Shown one piece after another: positions 18,607 to 26,937 of a stretch of 64,000 nt of DNA. The DNA lies in NCBI GenBank assembly GCA_964639885.1, contig CAZXEH010000006.1, positions 1 through 64,000 of the forward strand. The letters are read 5' to 3'. Position numbers and translations under genes: made by a program. The notes under the pieces are model-generated. The model had not been told where the DNA came from. It ran no database searches and saw only the letters and a list, made by a program, of their open reading frames with translations. The DNA comes from JAGNLA01 sp964639885 (GTDB lineage: Bacteria; Caldisericota; Caldisericia; JAAYUI01). Position 1 is the stretch's first letter. Every line of letters begins with the position of its first letter.

Positions 18607-19474
18607 TCTCTAAACAAACCTCCGATAGTGTCTGTACGGCCAAATCATACTCTTCCGGCGTGATTCTTCTGTCCAGACCAGCGATCTGGCTGGCATGGTG
18701 TGCCGGAAAGTACTGGCTCATTAGAGAAATATACACATCTTTGATATTTTTTGCAATCCATTCAAGAACATCGTTTGAACCCGATCTATTTTCTGGAAGC
18801 ACAAGATGTCTGATCAGAAGGCCTTTTCTTGCAATCCCATCAACGATCTCCAATTGGCCTACCTGGCGATGCATCTCAAGGACGGCAAGCCTGTTGTTTT
18901 CTACATAATTTGGTACACCCGAATTTATTTTCGCCATCTCGTCATCGCCATACTTCATGTCTGGCATGTATATCTGGATGATACCATCAAGCAACCTTAA
19001 GACCTCGATTTTCTCATATCCAGAGTCGTTAAAGAGAATAGGAATCGTTAGCCCGTTTGCTCGGGCGATGTTGATGGCATGGGCAATTTGTGGGATATAA
19101 TGTGTGGGTGTTACAAGATTTATGTTATGGCACTTGCGTTTCTCGAGATTTAACATAATTTTAGCCAAATCAGGCACGTCCACCTCATAACCGTTGTCCA
19201 ATTGCGAGATTTGGAAATTCTGACAAAATTTACACGACATTGTGCAATGTGAAAAAAATATAGTTCCAGAGCCATTTGTTCCAGATATCGGTGGCTCTTC
19301 GCCATGATGTGGCCCGTTTGAGCTTATCTTGACGGTAGCTCCTGCCCTACAATAGCCTTTTTCTCCATTCAATCTGTCAGCATGGCACTCTTTGGGGCAC
19401 AGTCTGCATGGCGACATCATGTCATAGAGTTTTGTGATATTGTCATCCATTTCAGGAATAATCAATTCTTCCAC
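18578..19474 (-). CDS. PflX-like radical SAM protein
   Basis: 298 aa from the start chosen here. The radical SAM cluster motif is CTMSCKFC (CxxxCxxC). The N-terminal CRLCPKEC plus a later GYC match the COG1313/PflX group of uncharacterised iron-sulfur proteins related to pyruvate formate-lyase activases. The substrate is unknown. The frame stays open to 19654, but that longer version would overlap the divergent surface-protein gene and adds non-family sequence. I chose the GTG at 19474 because a promoter (TTGTCA, 17 nt, TATCAT) ends 7 nt before it, predicting a leaderless mRNA; the next in-frame candidate is ATG at 19450. No glycyl radical enzyme is nearby. Confidence 0.85.
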   Translation of the reverse strand: MEELIIPEMDDNITKLYDMMSPCRLCPKECHADRLNGEKGYCRAGATVKISSNGPHHGEEPPISGTNGSGTIFFSHCTMSCKFCQNFQISQLDNGYEVDVPDLAKIMLNLEKRKCHNINLVTPTHYIPQIAHAINIARANGLTIPILFNDSGYEKIEVLRLLDGIIQIYMPDMKYGDDEMAKINSGVPNYVENNRLAVLEMHRQVGQLEIVDGIARKGLLIRHLVLPENRSGSNDVLEWIAKNIKDVYISLMSQYFPAHHASQIAGLDRRITPEEYDLAVQTLSEVCLENGWVQPLED

Positions 19475-19510
19475 GTCATCAATGATACATATGGGCCTTG
19501 TTGCTGACAA
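19475..19510 (-). promoter_or_regulatory. Promoter of the pflX-like gene, predicted leaderless
   Basis: Minus-strand TTGTCA (19510-19505), a 17-nt spacer and TATCAT (19487-19482; five of six consensus bases) are followed by 7 nt and then an in-frame GTG at 19474. Confidence 0.62.
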
Positions 19511-19573
19511 GGAAGACGAGGTTGAACCGTAACTGGCAGTTCCAAGTATTAGAGTAAACCCAGGAGGTTCAAA

Positions 19574-22111
19574 ATGAGAAAAAACATAACCTTCATGATA
19601 GTAACAGCGATGCTTCTTACGATTGCACCAATCCCTTTTGCCACACAAACCCATCAGACGGCATTGGCTTTGACAACCGCCACGCTCATCGTGACCACCG
19701 ATCCACCCATTTTGACGGCTGGTGTAGTCTCAGAACTCGCCGATGATGACCCTTTCACGATCAAGGTGACAGATGCTGACGGAAACCCTGTTGACCTAAC
19801 ACTTGGTGGAACAGTGAAAGATATAGATGTTTGGAACAACCTTTTTAAAGACCCTCACCCCGAAATTCTTCCGCAATACTATTGGGTCAGAACAGACCTT
19901 CACAATGACGATGCGACCGACATCTGCAACAAGCGTCTCTTCCCATCGCTTCAGAACCCGATTTCAATCGATTTCTCACAGGCCAGGGAAGGTATATACA
20001 GATTCAAAGGGTTCGTGGCAAACGATGTTGGTGAATTCAAACTCACTGTCTACACTCCAGACCGCAGGCAGTCGGGTGTCACAACTGTGAAGGTTGCTGC
20101 ACCTATAATTGACTACGCAATCTATAACACCGAAGACCCGGAGAAGAGGGTCTTCCACACACCGGGTGACCCGGACTTCATCATGACTGCTGCTGACAAC
20201 AGAGTCTATCACATCACAACAACCCTCAAGACCGCGGATGGAAAGCTCATTCGTGGTTTGGCAACCGGTGTTCAGACCTGCGACAGCTACACTTCAACAA
20301 GGCTCACTGTCGCAACAACCATGCTTGGAAACTTCGGCTTCAACAGGCCAACTTACGTTGTCGACCAGGATTGGGTCACAGGTTCAAACATCTCGTTTGT
20401 TGCTGACTGGGGCGAAAGGTACTGGATACAGATCGGCATTGACTACAACAATGACGGTCAGGTCTCACTAAGCAGCAAGGAAATCTTCGACATCGGCGGC
20501 TTCTCGGTAAAGCGCTGGGATGGCTCAATTTGGAACAACACCAACTACCAGACCTTCTACAACACCACCTGCACGATGTTTGACGATGGAACCTTTGCCA
20601 ACTACTATCACTTCGACTTCACCGACAAGGAAACGGGATGGGGCATGGGTTGCATCTACAACTCACCATACTCTGGCTGTTTCCTGTTCCCCGATCTCAA
20701 TGATGATGGAATCCTCAACTATAACGACTCACTCAAGCTCAACAACATGGGGCAGACCGAGTTTTACATCTTTGCAAACGATGTGTGCGGAATTACCTGC
20801 CTTCTTGGTATCAACCCATACGGCAACCACGACGTTGCCGGTAGAGCCCCGGTTGGCGACAAAGACCCGCAGGATGTACGTAAGCGCTGGAACGGCGACG
20901 GCACCTACAAGCTCGACTTCGATGCGTTCGTCTCCTTCTCCACCTCATCATCAACAACCCAGTCGTCAGCAGGCATAAAGACTACAGTTAACTTTGCTCC
21001 AGAATTCCTCGAAGTTGGCAAACCGGCATCATGCGAAGTAACCGTTGTCACAAAGGACACCGGCAAACCAATCGACAAGGCAAAGGTTACACTCGAAGGT
21101 GCTGGCGTGCTGCTAAATGAAAAGACCGATACAAATGGCAAGGCCTATTTCAACTTCATCCCGCAAAAGGAAGGAGCCATCAAAATCACAGTCGATGGCG
21201 GCCAGAATTTTGGCAAAGAAACAAAAGAGGTTCAGGTAAGAAAAGACCTGGTTCCGCCAACGCTCACCATCGACAACACCCCGCTTCTGACCAAGTATAC
21301 GCTCGTCAGGATCAGCGGAACCACAGAACCAAACGCTACAGTAAAGGTCAATGACAAGCCAGCCATCGTAACAGACAAGGGCGTCTGGTCGGTTGATGTG
21401 GTTCTGAAAGAAGGCGAAAACGTAATCAACGTAGTGGCAACCGATCCATCTGGAAATCCAACATCTAAAACCTTCACGATCACCGTTGACACAACCCCGC
21501 CGGCAATCACGTTTGAGCACATCGACAATCTCGTGAACGCAACATCCCTGACCGTCAAAGGTTCGGTCTCTGAGCCTTGTCAGGTGACAGTAGGTGACAA
21601 AACCATCAAAACATCGGGCACCTTCTCACTTGAGATTCAAACAGGCTTCGGACCCGGCAAGGTTTCAGCAACAGCAACCGACGAGGCCGGAAACGAATCA
21701 TCGGCATCTGCAAGCTGGATCAACTACAGAAAGCGCACAATCCAGATGACTGTAGGTTCAAAAGCGATGTTGATAGACGGATCTTCCCACGAGCTCGATG
21801 TTGAACCGTTTGTAACCCAGAACACCCTCGTTGTCCCACTCAGAGCCGTTTCAGAAGCGCTCGGAGCAACCGTTACCTACGACGCAAAAACAAGATCAAT
21901 CGACATCCTCCTTGGCGACAAGCAGGTAATCATGCAGATCAACCTCAAGGTTATGATCGTCAACGGTGAAAAGGTCAATCTCGCAGTTGCCCCGCTGATT
22001 AAGAATGGCAGAACCTTCATCCCGTTCAGGGCGATTGCTGAAGCGTTCGGATGTGATGTCAAGTGGGCATCGGAGACAAAAGAAGTTGTGATCACCAGGC
22101 TTTGGTACTAG
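19574..22111 (+). CDS. Secreted multi-domain surface protein with Big-like repeats and stalk domain
   Basis: 845 aa. An N-terminal signal peptide (about 1-32) is followed by a beta-rich region of unknown family (about 35-450). That region contains two calcium-loop-like motifs, DYNNDGQVSLSS near 290 and DLNDDGILNYND near 374. A carboxypeptidase-regulatory/Ig-like module (about 480-555) and two glucodextranase-B-like repeats (about 560-720) follow, of the kind also seen near the end of the protein at 2-3850. Copper-amine-oxidase N-domain-like stalk units close the protein (about 725-845, with VPLRAVSEALGATV and FIPFRAIAEAFG). AGGAGG at 19562-19567 fixes the ATG at 19574. A strong terminator follows. 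Probably a surface or S-layer-associated protein; ligand unknown. Confidence 0.88.
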   Translation: MRKNITFMIVTAMLLTIAPIPFATQTHQTALALTTATLIVTTDPPILTAGVVSELADDDPFTIKVTDADGNPVDLTLGGTVKDIDVWNNLFKDPHPEILPQYYWVRTDLHNDDATDICNKRLFPSLQNPISIDFSQAREGIYRFKGFVANDVGEFKLTVYTPDRRQSGVTTVKVAAPIIDYAIYNTEDPEKRVFHTPGDPDFIMTAADNRVYHITTTLKTADGKLIRGLATGVQTCDSYTSTRLTVATTMLGNFGFNRPTYVVDQDWVTGSNISFVADWGERYWIQIGIDYNNDGQVSLSSKEIFDIGGFSVKRWDGSIWNNTNYQTFYNTTCTMFDDGTFANYYHFDFTDKETGWGMGCIYNSPYSGCFLFPDLNDDGILNYNDSLKLNNMGQTEFYIFANDVCGITCLLGINPYGNHDVAGRAPVGDKDPQDVRKRWNGDGTYKLDFDAFVSFSTSSSTTQSSAGIKTTVNFAPEFLEVGKPASCEVTVVTKDTGKPIDKAKVTLEGAGVLLNEKTDTNGKAYFNFIPQKEGAIKITVDGGQNFGKETKEVQVRKDLVPPTLTIDNTPLLTKYTLVRISGTTEPNATVKVNDKPAIVTDKGVWSVDVVLKEGENVINVVATDPSGNPTSKTFTITVDTTPPAITFEHIDNLVNATSLTVKGSVSEPCQVTVGDKTIKTSGTFSLEIQTGFGPGKVSATATDEAGNESSASASWINYRKRTIQMTVGSKAMLIDGSSHELDVEPFVTQNTLVVPLRAVSEALGATVTYDAKTRSIDILLGDKQVIMQINLKVMIVNGEKVNLAVAPLIKNGRTFIPFRAIAEAFGCDVKWASETKEVVITRLWY

Positions 22112-22134
22112 TCCTCCTTAAGCCTTGATCAGCC

Positions 22135-22162
22135 AAGCCCGGTGTCTTTGCCGGGCTTTTTT
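22135..22162 (+). terminator. Rho-independent terminator
   Basis: AAGCCCGG (22135-22142) pairs with CCGGGCTT (22151-22158) around an 8-nt loop, followed by an uninterrupted T-run to 22162. It ends the surface-protein transcript. Confidence 0.92.
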
Positions 22163-22190
22163 CTTTTGCTGGCCTTTGTGCTTTTGTCAA

Positions 22191-22218
22191 TTGACTAAAA
22201 GGCACCAATAGATAAAAT
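22191..22218 (+). promoter_or_regulatory. Promoter of the Roadblock gene, predicted leaderless or nearly so
   Basis: TTGACT (22191-22196), 16 nt, TAAAAT (22213-22218), then 10 nt to the ATG at 22229. No Shine-Dalgarno is present. The expected leader is 0-4 nt. Confidence 0.65.
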
Positions 22219-22228
22219 CATTAACAAT

Positions 22229-22603
22229 ATGACACAACCGGCAATTGGCGCAATCAGACAGATAGTTGACCAGATGACCAGAAGCAACCCAGACATCATC
22301 GGCTGCACGCTGGTTTCAGACGACGGGCTCCCTGTCTATGGCGTTATTCCTGATTATGTAGAAGAAGACTCAGTTGCAGCAATGTCTGCTACACTTTATG
22401 CCCTTGGTGAAAGGGTCATAGATGATCTGATAAAAGGAAACCTTGAACAGGTCTACATCAAGGGCGACAAGGGATATGTGATTATTTCTTCAGTTGCTCC
22501 GCTTGGGACACTTGCTGTTCTTGCAAAATCCACGGCAAAGTTGGGCTATGTCCTTATGGTTCTAAGACAGGTTATTTCAGACCTGACCCAAACCACTCGT
22601 TGA
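22229..22603 (+). CDS. Roadblock/LC7 domain protein
   Basis: 124 aa, a single Roadblock/LC7 fold: an N-terminal helix, DIIGCTLVSDDGLPVYG, a central helix with MSATLYALGERV, and a C-terminal helix. Roadblock proteins form dimers that regulate small GTPases, as MglB does for MglA in polarity and motility. No MglA-like GTPase is in the window. The last 27 bp overlap the 3' end of nadE on the opposite strand, so the two convergent mRNAs would be complementary at their ends. Confidence 0.88.
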   Translation: MTQPAIGAIRQIVDQMTRSNPDIIGCTLVSDDGLPVYGVIPDYVEEDSVAAMSATLYALGERVIDDLIKGNLEQVYIKGDKGYVIISSVAPLGTLAVLAKSTAKLGYVLMVLRQVISDLTQTTR

Positions 22604-23401
22604 CCAGTCCTTGATATAATTAAAATCAATCCCAACCGTTCTCGAACTCAGCTTGCAAACCGGTGGCATGACACGCTTGAAGTGCGATTTCATGACCATT
22701 TTCCTGACACGCCTGATCTCTTCGGCAGTAAAATCCTGACTTTCAAGACTCTTGTCATCCAGTTCGCCTTCAACCATGGAGTAAAGCATCATGTCCAGCT
22801 TTTCGTAAGTGATGCCCATTTCGCCTTCGTCGGTCTGACCAGCCCAGAGGTCGGCAGTTGGTGGTTTTGAGATGATTTCTTCTGGAACACCGATATGTCT
22901 TGCCAAAGCCCTGACCTGGGTTTTGTAAAGGTCGCCGATTGGATAGCAACCGGCAGCCATGTCGCCCCACCAGGTTGTGTAGCCGACAAGGATTTCTGAT
23001 TTGTTTGAAGTGCCAAGAACGATTGACTTTGTTGCCTGTGATTGGTCGAAAACAACGCACATCCTCAGTCTTGCAAGAAGGTTTCCGAGCCTGAGCTTAT
23101 CAACCTCTTCAGGGTAGCCTTCAGCCATCTTTGTTATCTCGATCTGTTTGGTGGGAATCGAGAATTTGTCGGCAACAAGCTTTGCGTGAGAGAGCGATTC
23201 CGGGCTTGAAAGCCTGTAAGGGAGCATGAGACCAAGAACCTTTTCTCTGCCAAGAACCCTTGCTGCCAACCCAGCGACAACGGCAGAATCTAGTCCACCG
23301 GAGAGACCCAGTACAACACCTTTGAAACCTGATGTCTCAACCGTGTGGGCAATGAATCCACCAATGACCTTCTCAGCCTTGACCAGATCAATCTCAAGCA
23401 T
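22577..23401 (-). CDS. nadE: NAD+ synthetase, synthetase subunit only
   Basis: 274 aa. The PP-loop is SGGLDS (34-39); later come GTSNKSE and the PTADLW motif typical of NadE. It amidates nicotinic acid adenine dinucleotide to NAD+. There is no fused glutaminase domain. Instead the gene directly upstream encodes a stand-alone nitrilase-fold glutaminase that overlaps it by 8 bp, which suggests a two-subunit glutamine-dependent enzyme. I use the ATG at 23401 because AAGGAG lies 7 nt before it and the family N-terminus begins there; an in-frame ATG at 23446 lacks such support. Last gene of the rpsO operon. Confidence 0.93.
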   Translation of the reverse strand: MLEIDLVKAEKVIGGFIAHTVETSGFKGVVLGLSGGLDSAVVAGLAARVLGREKVLGLMLPYRLSSPESLSHAKLVADKFSIPTKQIEITKMAEGYPEEVDKLRLGNLLARLRMCVVFDQSQATKSIVLGTSNKSEILVGYTTWWGDMAAGCYPIGDLYKTQVRALARHIGVPEEIISKPPTADLWAGQTDEGEMGITYEKLDMMLYSMVEGELDDKSLESQDFTAEEIRRVRKMVMKSHFKRVMPPVCKLSSRTVGIDFNYIKDWSTSGLGQV

Positions 23402-24221
23402 CTTCCAGCTCCTTTTTGACAAGATCAGTCCTGCGTTCTCTGACAAGCGACATTTTCATTCTGGCTTTGGCGATATCCTTGAGGTCAATGTCGACAAAAC
23501 CCAAAGCCTCGTCAAGTTCCGGCAACTCAAGAATTGTTGAGCCATTGGGTGCACAAACTCTTGAATTTCCAATGAACGATACGCCATCTTCAATGCCAAC
23601 CATGTTGCAGCTTACAAAAAACACCTGGTTGCAAAAGGCAGAGTTGGCAACAGTTCGTTCAAGCGAGTTGGATATCTTGAAACCATCCTTTGAGAGGTTT
23701 CTGGCTGGTATGGCCGAGGAAGCGATTATTATTTTCGCTCCCTGCACCGAATAAACAAAGGACAATTCAGGATGCCAGATGTCACGACAAACCAGCAATC
23801 CAATTTTTCCAAAAGGTGAGTCAAACGATTTTAGACTGTCACCCTTGCCAAAATATCTGAGTTCATCAAACATTCCATGTGTTGGCAGGTTGGTTTTGTC
23901 GTAATGGGCGAGGATTTTGCCATCGTGGAAAAACACGCTTGAAATCTTTGGAATCCCGTCCTCACCGAGCCTTGGGAAAGATGTCACAACTGCTATCTTT
24001 TTTGAAATTTCCCTTATTGGATCAAGCAATGGAGATTCAAGCTCAATCGAAAGTGGAAGAGCCAAATCCTGAAGTGTGTAGCCAGTGAGAAAAAGTTCTG
24101 GAAAGACAATTATTTGTGCCTTGTTGTCGATGGCCTTTTGAGCAAAATCCAATGTTTTAGAAATGTTAGCCTTTACGTCGGCAAATTTAGGAGAAAGCTG
24201 GGCGAGTGCAATTCTAGTCAC
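23394..24221 (-). CDS. Nitrilase-fold glutaminase, probable partner subunit of NAD+ synthetase
   Basis: 275 aa. The carbon-nitrogen hydrolase triad is visible: Glu42 (FPELFLTGY), Lys109 (YDKTNLPTHG) and Cys145 (LLVCRDIWHP). The string LPTHGMFDELRYF after the Lys is characteristic of the glutaminase domain of fused glutamine-dependent NAD+ synthetases rather than of generic amidases. Together with the immediately downstream, ammonia-type nadE this points to a split enzyme in which this subunit supplies NH3. The start is the GTG at 24221, overlapping the queT stop by 8 bp; TTG at 24227 with an AGGGGG site 4 nt upstream is an alternative, and ATG at 24269 is less likely. A stand-alone omega-amidase cannot be excluded. 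Confidence 0.82.
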   Translation of the reverse strand: MTRIALAQLSPKFADVKANISKTLDFAQKAIDNKAQIIVFPELFLTGYTLQDLALPLSIELESPLLDPIREISKKIAVVTSFPRLGEDGIPKISSVFFHDGKILAHYDKTNLPTHGMFDELRYFGKGDSLKSFDSPFGKIGLLVCRDIWHPELSFVYSVQGAKIIIASSAIPARNLSKDGFKISNSLERTVANSAFCNQVFFVSCNMVGIEDGVSFIGNSRVCAPNGSTILELPELDEALGFVDIDLKDIAKARMKMSLVRERRTDLVKKELEDA

Positions 24222-24753
24222 GTTCAAGCAACCCCCTTTTGTTGAGTGCGTAGGCGAAAGGAAGACCAAGAATTGCTAGCACGCCTAACTCACCAAGAGC
24301 TACATAGCCACCGGTTGCAAGGAAAGCCGCAAGCTGGAACCCTCCGAAAACCTCCGAAAAAGCCCCTATTCCTGTCGGAATCTGAACCGCTCCGATGAGG
24401 ACCGGAAGATAGAAGCCAACAATCAAGCCGTTGATCACAATCGGTGGGATTGCGCCCAGCCAAATCTTTTTTGTCCTGCCAAGCCACCATGTCAAAAGTG
24501 CAGCAATCAGCGTCGCAAGCGTACCGAAAACGATGTCAACAATGCCAAGTCCCCAAAGAATGTTTGAAACCAGACATCCGATTGTTACTCCAAAAATGGC
24601 TTCTGGCCAAAAAAACGGCAGGATTGTCAGAGCTTCAGCAATCCTGAACTGGATGGCTCCGAAAGAAATAAATGGAACTGCTGCAACCAAACCGATGTAG
24701 GCTGCAGCAACAACAGCGCCTCTGGCAATTCTAACAACTCCACTGGTTTTCAT
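24214..24753 (-). CDS. queT: QueT family transporter (ECF substrate-binding component)
   Basis: 179 aa with about five or six hydrophobic segments. The family motifs QFRIAEALTILPFF, the NILWGLG segment and DIVFGTLATLIAALL are clear. QueT proteins are S-components of energy-coupling factor transporters for queuosine precursors; the shared ECF ATPase module is not in this window. tgt, which inserts the queuosine base into tRNA, is present at 55.1 kb, which fits a salvage lifestyle. It overlaps the Nudix gene by 4 bp, so it is part of the rpsO operon rather than under its own riboswitch. Confidence 0.9.
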   Translation of the reverse strand: MKTSGVVRIARGAVVAAAYIGLVAAVPFISFGAIQFRIAEALTILPFFWPEAIFGVTIGCLVSNILWGLGIVDIVFGTLATLIAALLTWWLGRTKKIWLGAIPPIVINGLIVGFYLPVLIGAVQIPTGIGAFSEVFGGFQLAAFLATGGYVALGELGVLAILGLPFAYALNKRGLLERD

Positions 24754-25268
24754 CGTTTCCTCATAAGATACAAACCCGTAACCGCAATAGTTTTTGCATC
24801 CCTTATTTTATCACAATTGATCGCTTCGACAAATTCGTCAAGAGGCATGAGGAAGGCTTCAGTATCCTCATCATCGTCTGGATTCGGATCACCCTCCACA
24901 AGCTGTGTCGCAAGGAAGAAATGGTATATCTCCGAACTGATTCCAGGAGTGGCGAAAGCGTGACCCATGTACTCAAGTTTTCCAGCCTTATAGCCGGTTT
25001 CTTCCTCAAGTTCACGAAACGCTGTAAACTCAATCGCCTCAAGTGGTTCCGATTTACCGGCCGGAACCTCAACAAGGACGTCGTTTGCAGGAGACCTGTA
25101 TTGCCTGACAAGCACAACCTCGTTGCTGTCTGTGATGGCCAGAACTACCACTGCTTCAAAGTTTGTCTCGATGTACTGTCTTTCAACGACGTCGTCAAGC
25201 CTTATCTGGTCTACGACAACATCAAAGAGCTTTCCATGCCAGACTCTCTTCGAAGACACCTTATCCAT
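24750..25268 (-). CDS. Nudix hydrolase, ADP-ribose pyrophosphatase type
   Basis: 172 aa. A complete Nudix box GX5EX7REUXEEXGU is present (G of AGKSEPLE through RELEEETGY, about 68-90). The N-terminal beta region and the QYRSPAND and ATPGISSE motifs match the ADP-ribose pyrophosphatase subgroup (NudF-like). It would cleave ADP-ribose to AMP and ribose-5-phosphate, recycling NAD breakdown products, which fits its place in an operon with NAD+ synthetase. 4-bp overlap with queT, 2-bp gap after rnj. Confidence 0.9.
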   Translation of the reverse strand: MDKVSSKRVWHGKLFDVVVDQIRLDDVVERQYIETNFEAVVVLAITDSNEVVLVRQYRSPANDVLVEVPAGKSEPLEAIEFTAFRELEEETGYKAGKLEYMGHAFATPGISSEIYHFFLATQLVEGDPNPDDDEDTEAFLMPLDEFVEAINCDKIRDAKTIAVTGLYLMRKR

Positions 25269-25270
25269 GA

Positions 25271-26932
25271 TCAGAAACTGAGCACCGACACTGTGATGAT
25301 CGGGTTGGAATGCTTGTTGTCAAACAGATAGTCGCTGACTTTGTCACGAACGGCTTTTTTAAGCTGATCAAGTGTGCCTTTGTTTGATTTCCAGGTTTTG
25401 ACTGCGTTTGTAACCACGTTTTTGATCTCATCGACAAAACCATTGCTGTCACGCATGAAGATGAATCCCTGACTTGCTATTTCAGGCCCGGCAATCACTT
25501 CACGGCTGAGCATTGACACACCGAGTGTTATCGACATGAAACCGTCACGGCTGAGTTTTGTCCTCTCCTTGAGAACCGAAGTTCCAATGTCGCCAACAGA
25601 TGCACCGTCAATGTAGACAGAGCTTGCAGGCACTTTCTTGGCTATCTTGCCCTTTGCGCTTGTGATCTGAATCTGGTCGCCATTTTCACACAGGAAGACA
25701 TTTTCCTTGGCTATTCCAAGTTCCTGGGCAATCTGTGAATGGAACCAGAGGTGTTTGAACTCTCCGTGAACCGGAATGAAGAATTTTGGTCTTGTGAGGG
25801 CAAGCAGAATCTTCATCTCTTCCTGAGAACCGTGACCAGAAACATGGATATTGTCTACGCCCCTGTACAAAACGGTTGCGCCAAGCTTGAGCAGGCTTGA
25901 AACGATTCTGGAAACCAGAGTTTCATTGCCTGGAATCGGGTCAGCGGAAAGGATGACCGTATCATTTTTGATGATCCTGATTTTTGGATGTGTTGCGCTG
26001 GCAATCTTTGACATGCCTGACATTGGTTCACCCTGAGAGCCGGTCGTAACCACCACAACCTTATTGGCTGGAAGTTTGTCGGCCTGCTCAGGTGTGACAA
26101 CGATAGCGTCGTTCATCTTGAAGTAACCTAGTCTTTTTGCGACCCTTATCGTTTCGATGATACTCTTGCCGTCAATGAGCAATTTTCTGCCGTACTTTTC
26201 CGTCACTTCGGCGATCTGCTGGAGCCTGTGGAGGTTTGTGGCAAACGTTGCAACGATGACTCTTCCAGGAGATGTCTGGAACAGCTTGTCAAATGTCTTG
26301 CCAACTGTCGATTCGGAGCCTGTATAGCCTTCCTCGTCAGCATTTGTTGAGTCGGAAAGCAGGCATAGCACGCCTTTGAGTCCGAGTTCTCCAAATCGCT
26401 GGAGGTCGATTGCGTGGTTGTCAATCGGGTTCAGGTCGATCTTGAAATCGCCTGAGTGGACAACCACTCCCTGTGGGAAGTGCATGGCGATTGCTCCACC
26501 TTCCGGTATCGAGTGGTTCACCCTGATGTACTCAAACTTCACATTGGCAATGTGGAAGCTTTTCCCAAACTCAATTTTTCTGTAGTCAACCGGTCGCACT
26601 GACCCTGGAATGAACTCGTCGGCAATGCCGATTGTCAGCTCTGAGCCGTAAACCGGCGCCTTCACCTTCTCCAAAACGTACCTTAGTCCGCCGATGTGGT
26701 CGGCGTGACCGTGTGTGAGAAAGATTGCCTTCACCTTCGAGGCTATCTGACTGATGTAGGTGAGGTCTGGAATGACTTTGTCAATGCCGGGCAGATCAGA
26801 GTCCGGGAATTTGAAGCCTGCGTCGATGATGATCGCACTGCTGTCCCATTCAATGACAGTCATGTTCTTGCCGATCTCTCCCAGCCCTCCAAGTGGAGTG
26901 ATGGTTATCGGCGTTTCTTGGGTTTTTCGCAT
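25271..26932 (-). CDS. rnj: Ribonuclease J
   Basis: 553 aa, standard RNase J length. Metallo-beta-lactamase metal motif HGHADHIGG (about 74-82), HSGDFKID, and the beta-CASP motifs HVSGHGSQEE and PVHGEFKHL. It acts in 5'-3' exonuclease and endonuclease mRNA decay and in rRNA processing. Being in one operon with rpsO and pnp puts two main RNA-decay enzymes under one promoter. An AGGAT site lies about 7 nt upstream of the ATG. Confidence 0.96.
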   Translation of the reverse strand: MRKTQETPITITPLGGLGEIGKNMTVIEWDSSAIIIDAGFKFPDSDLPGIDKVIPDLTYISQIASKVKAIFLTHGHADHIGGLRYVLEKVKAPVYGSELTIGIADEFIPGSVRPVDYRKIEFGKSFHIANVKFEYIRVNHSIPEGGAIAMHFPQGVVVHSGDFKIDLNPIDNHAIDLQRFGELGLKGVLCLLSDSTNADEEGYTGSESTVGKTFDKLFQTSPGRVIVATFATNLHRLQQIAEVTEKYGRKLLIDGKSIIETIRVAKRLGYFKMNDAIVVTPEQADKLPANKVVVVTTGSQGEPMSGMSKIASATHPKIRIIKNDTVILSADPIPGNETLVSRIVSSLLKLGATVLYRGVDNIHVSGHGSQEEMKILLALTRPKFFIPVHGEFKHLWFHSQIAQELGIAKENVFLCENGDQIQITSAKGKIAKKVPASSVYIDGASVGDIGTSVLKERTKLSRDGFMSITLGVSMLSREVIAGPEIASQGFIFMRDSNGFVDEIKNVVTNAVKTWKSNKGTLDQLKKAVRDKVSDYLFDNKHSNPIITVSVLSF

Positions 26933-26937
26933 TTTTT

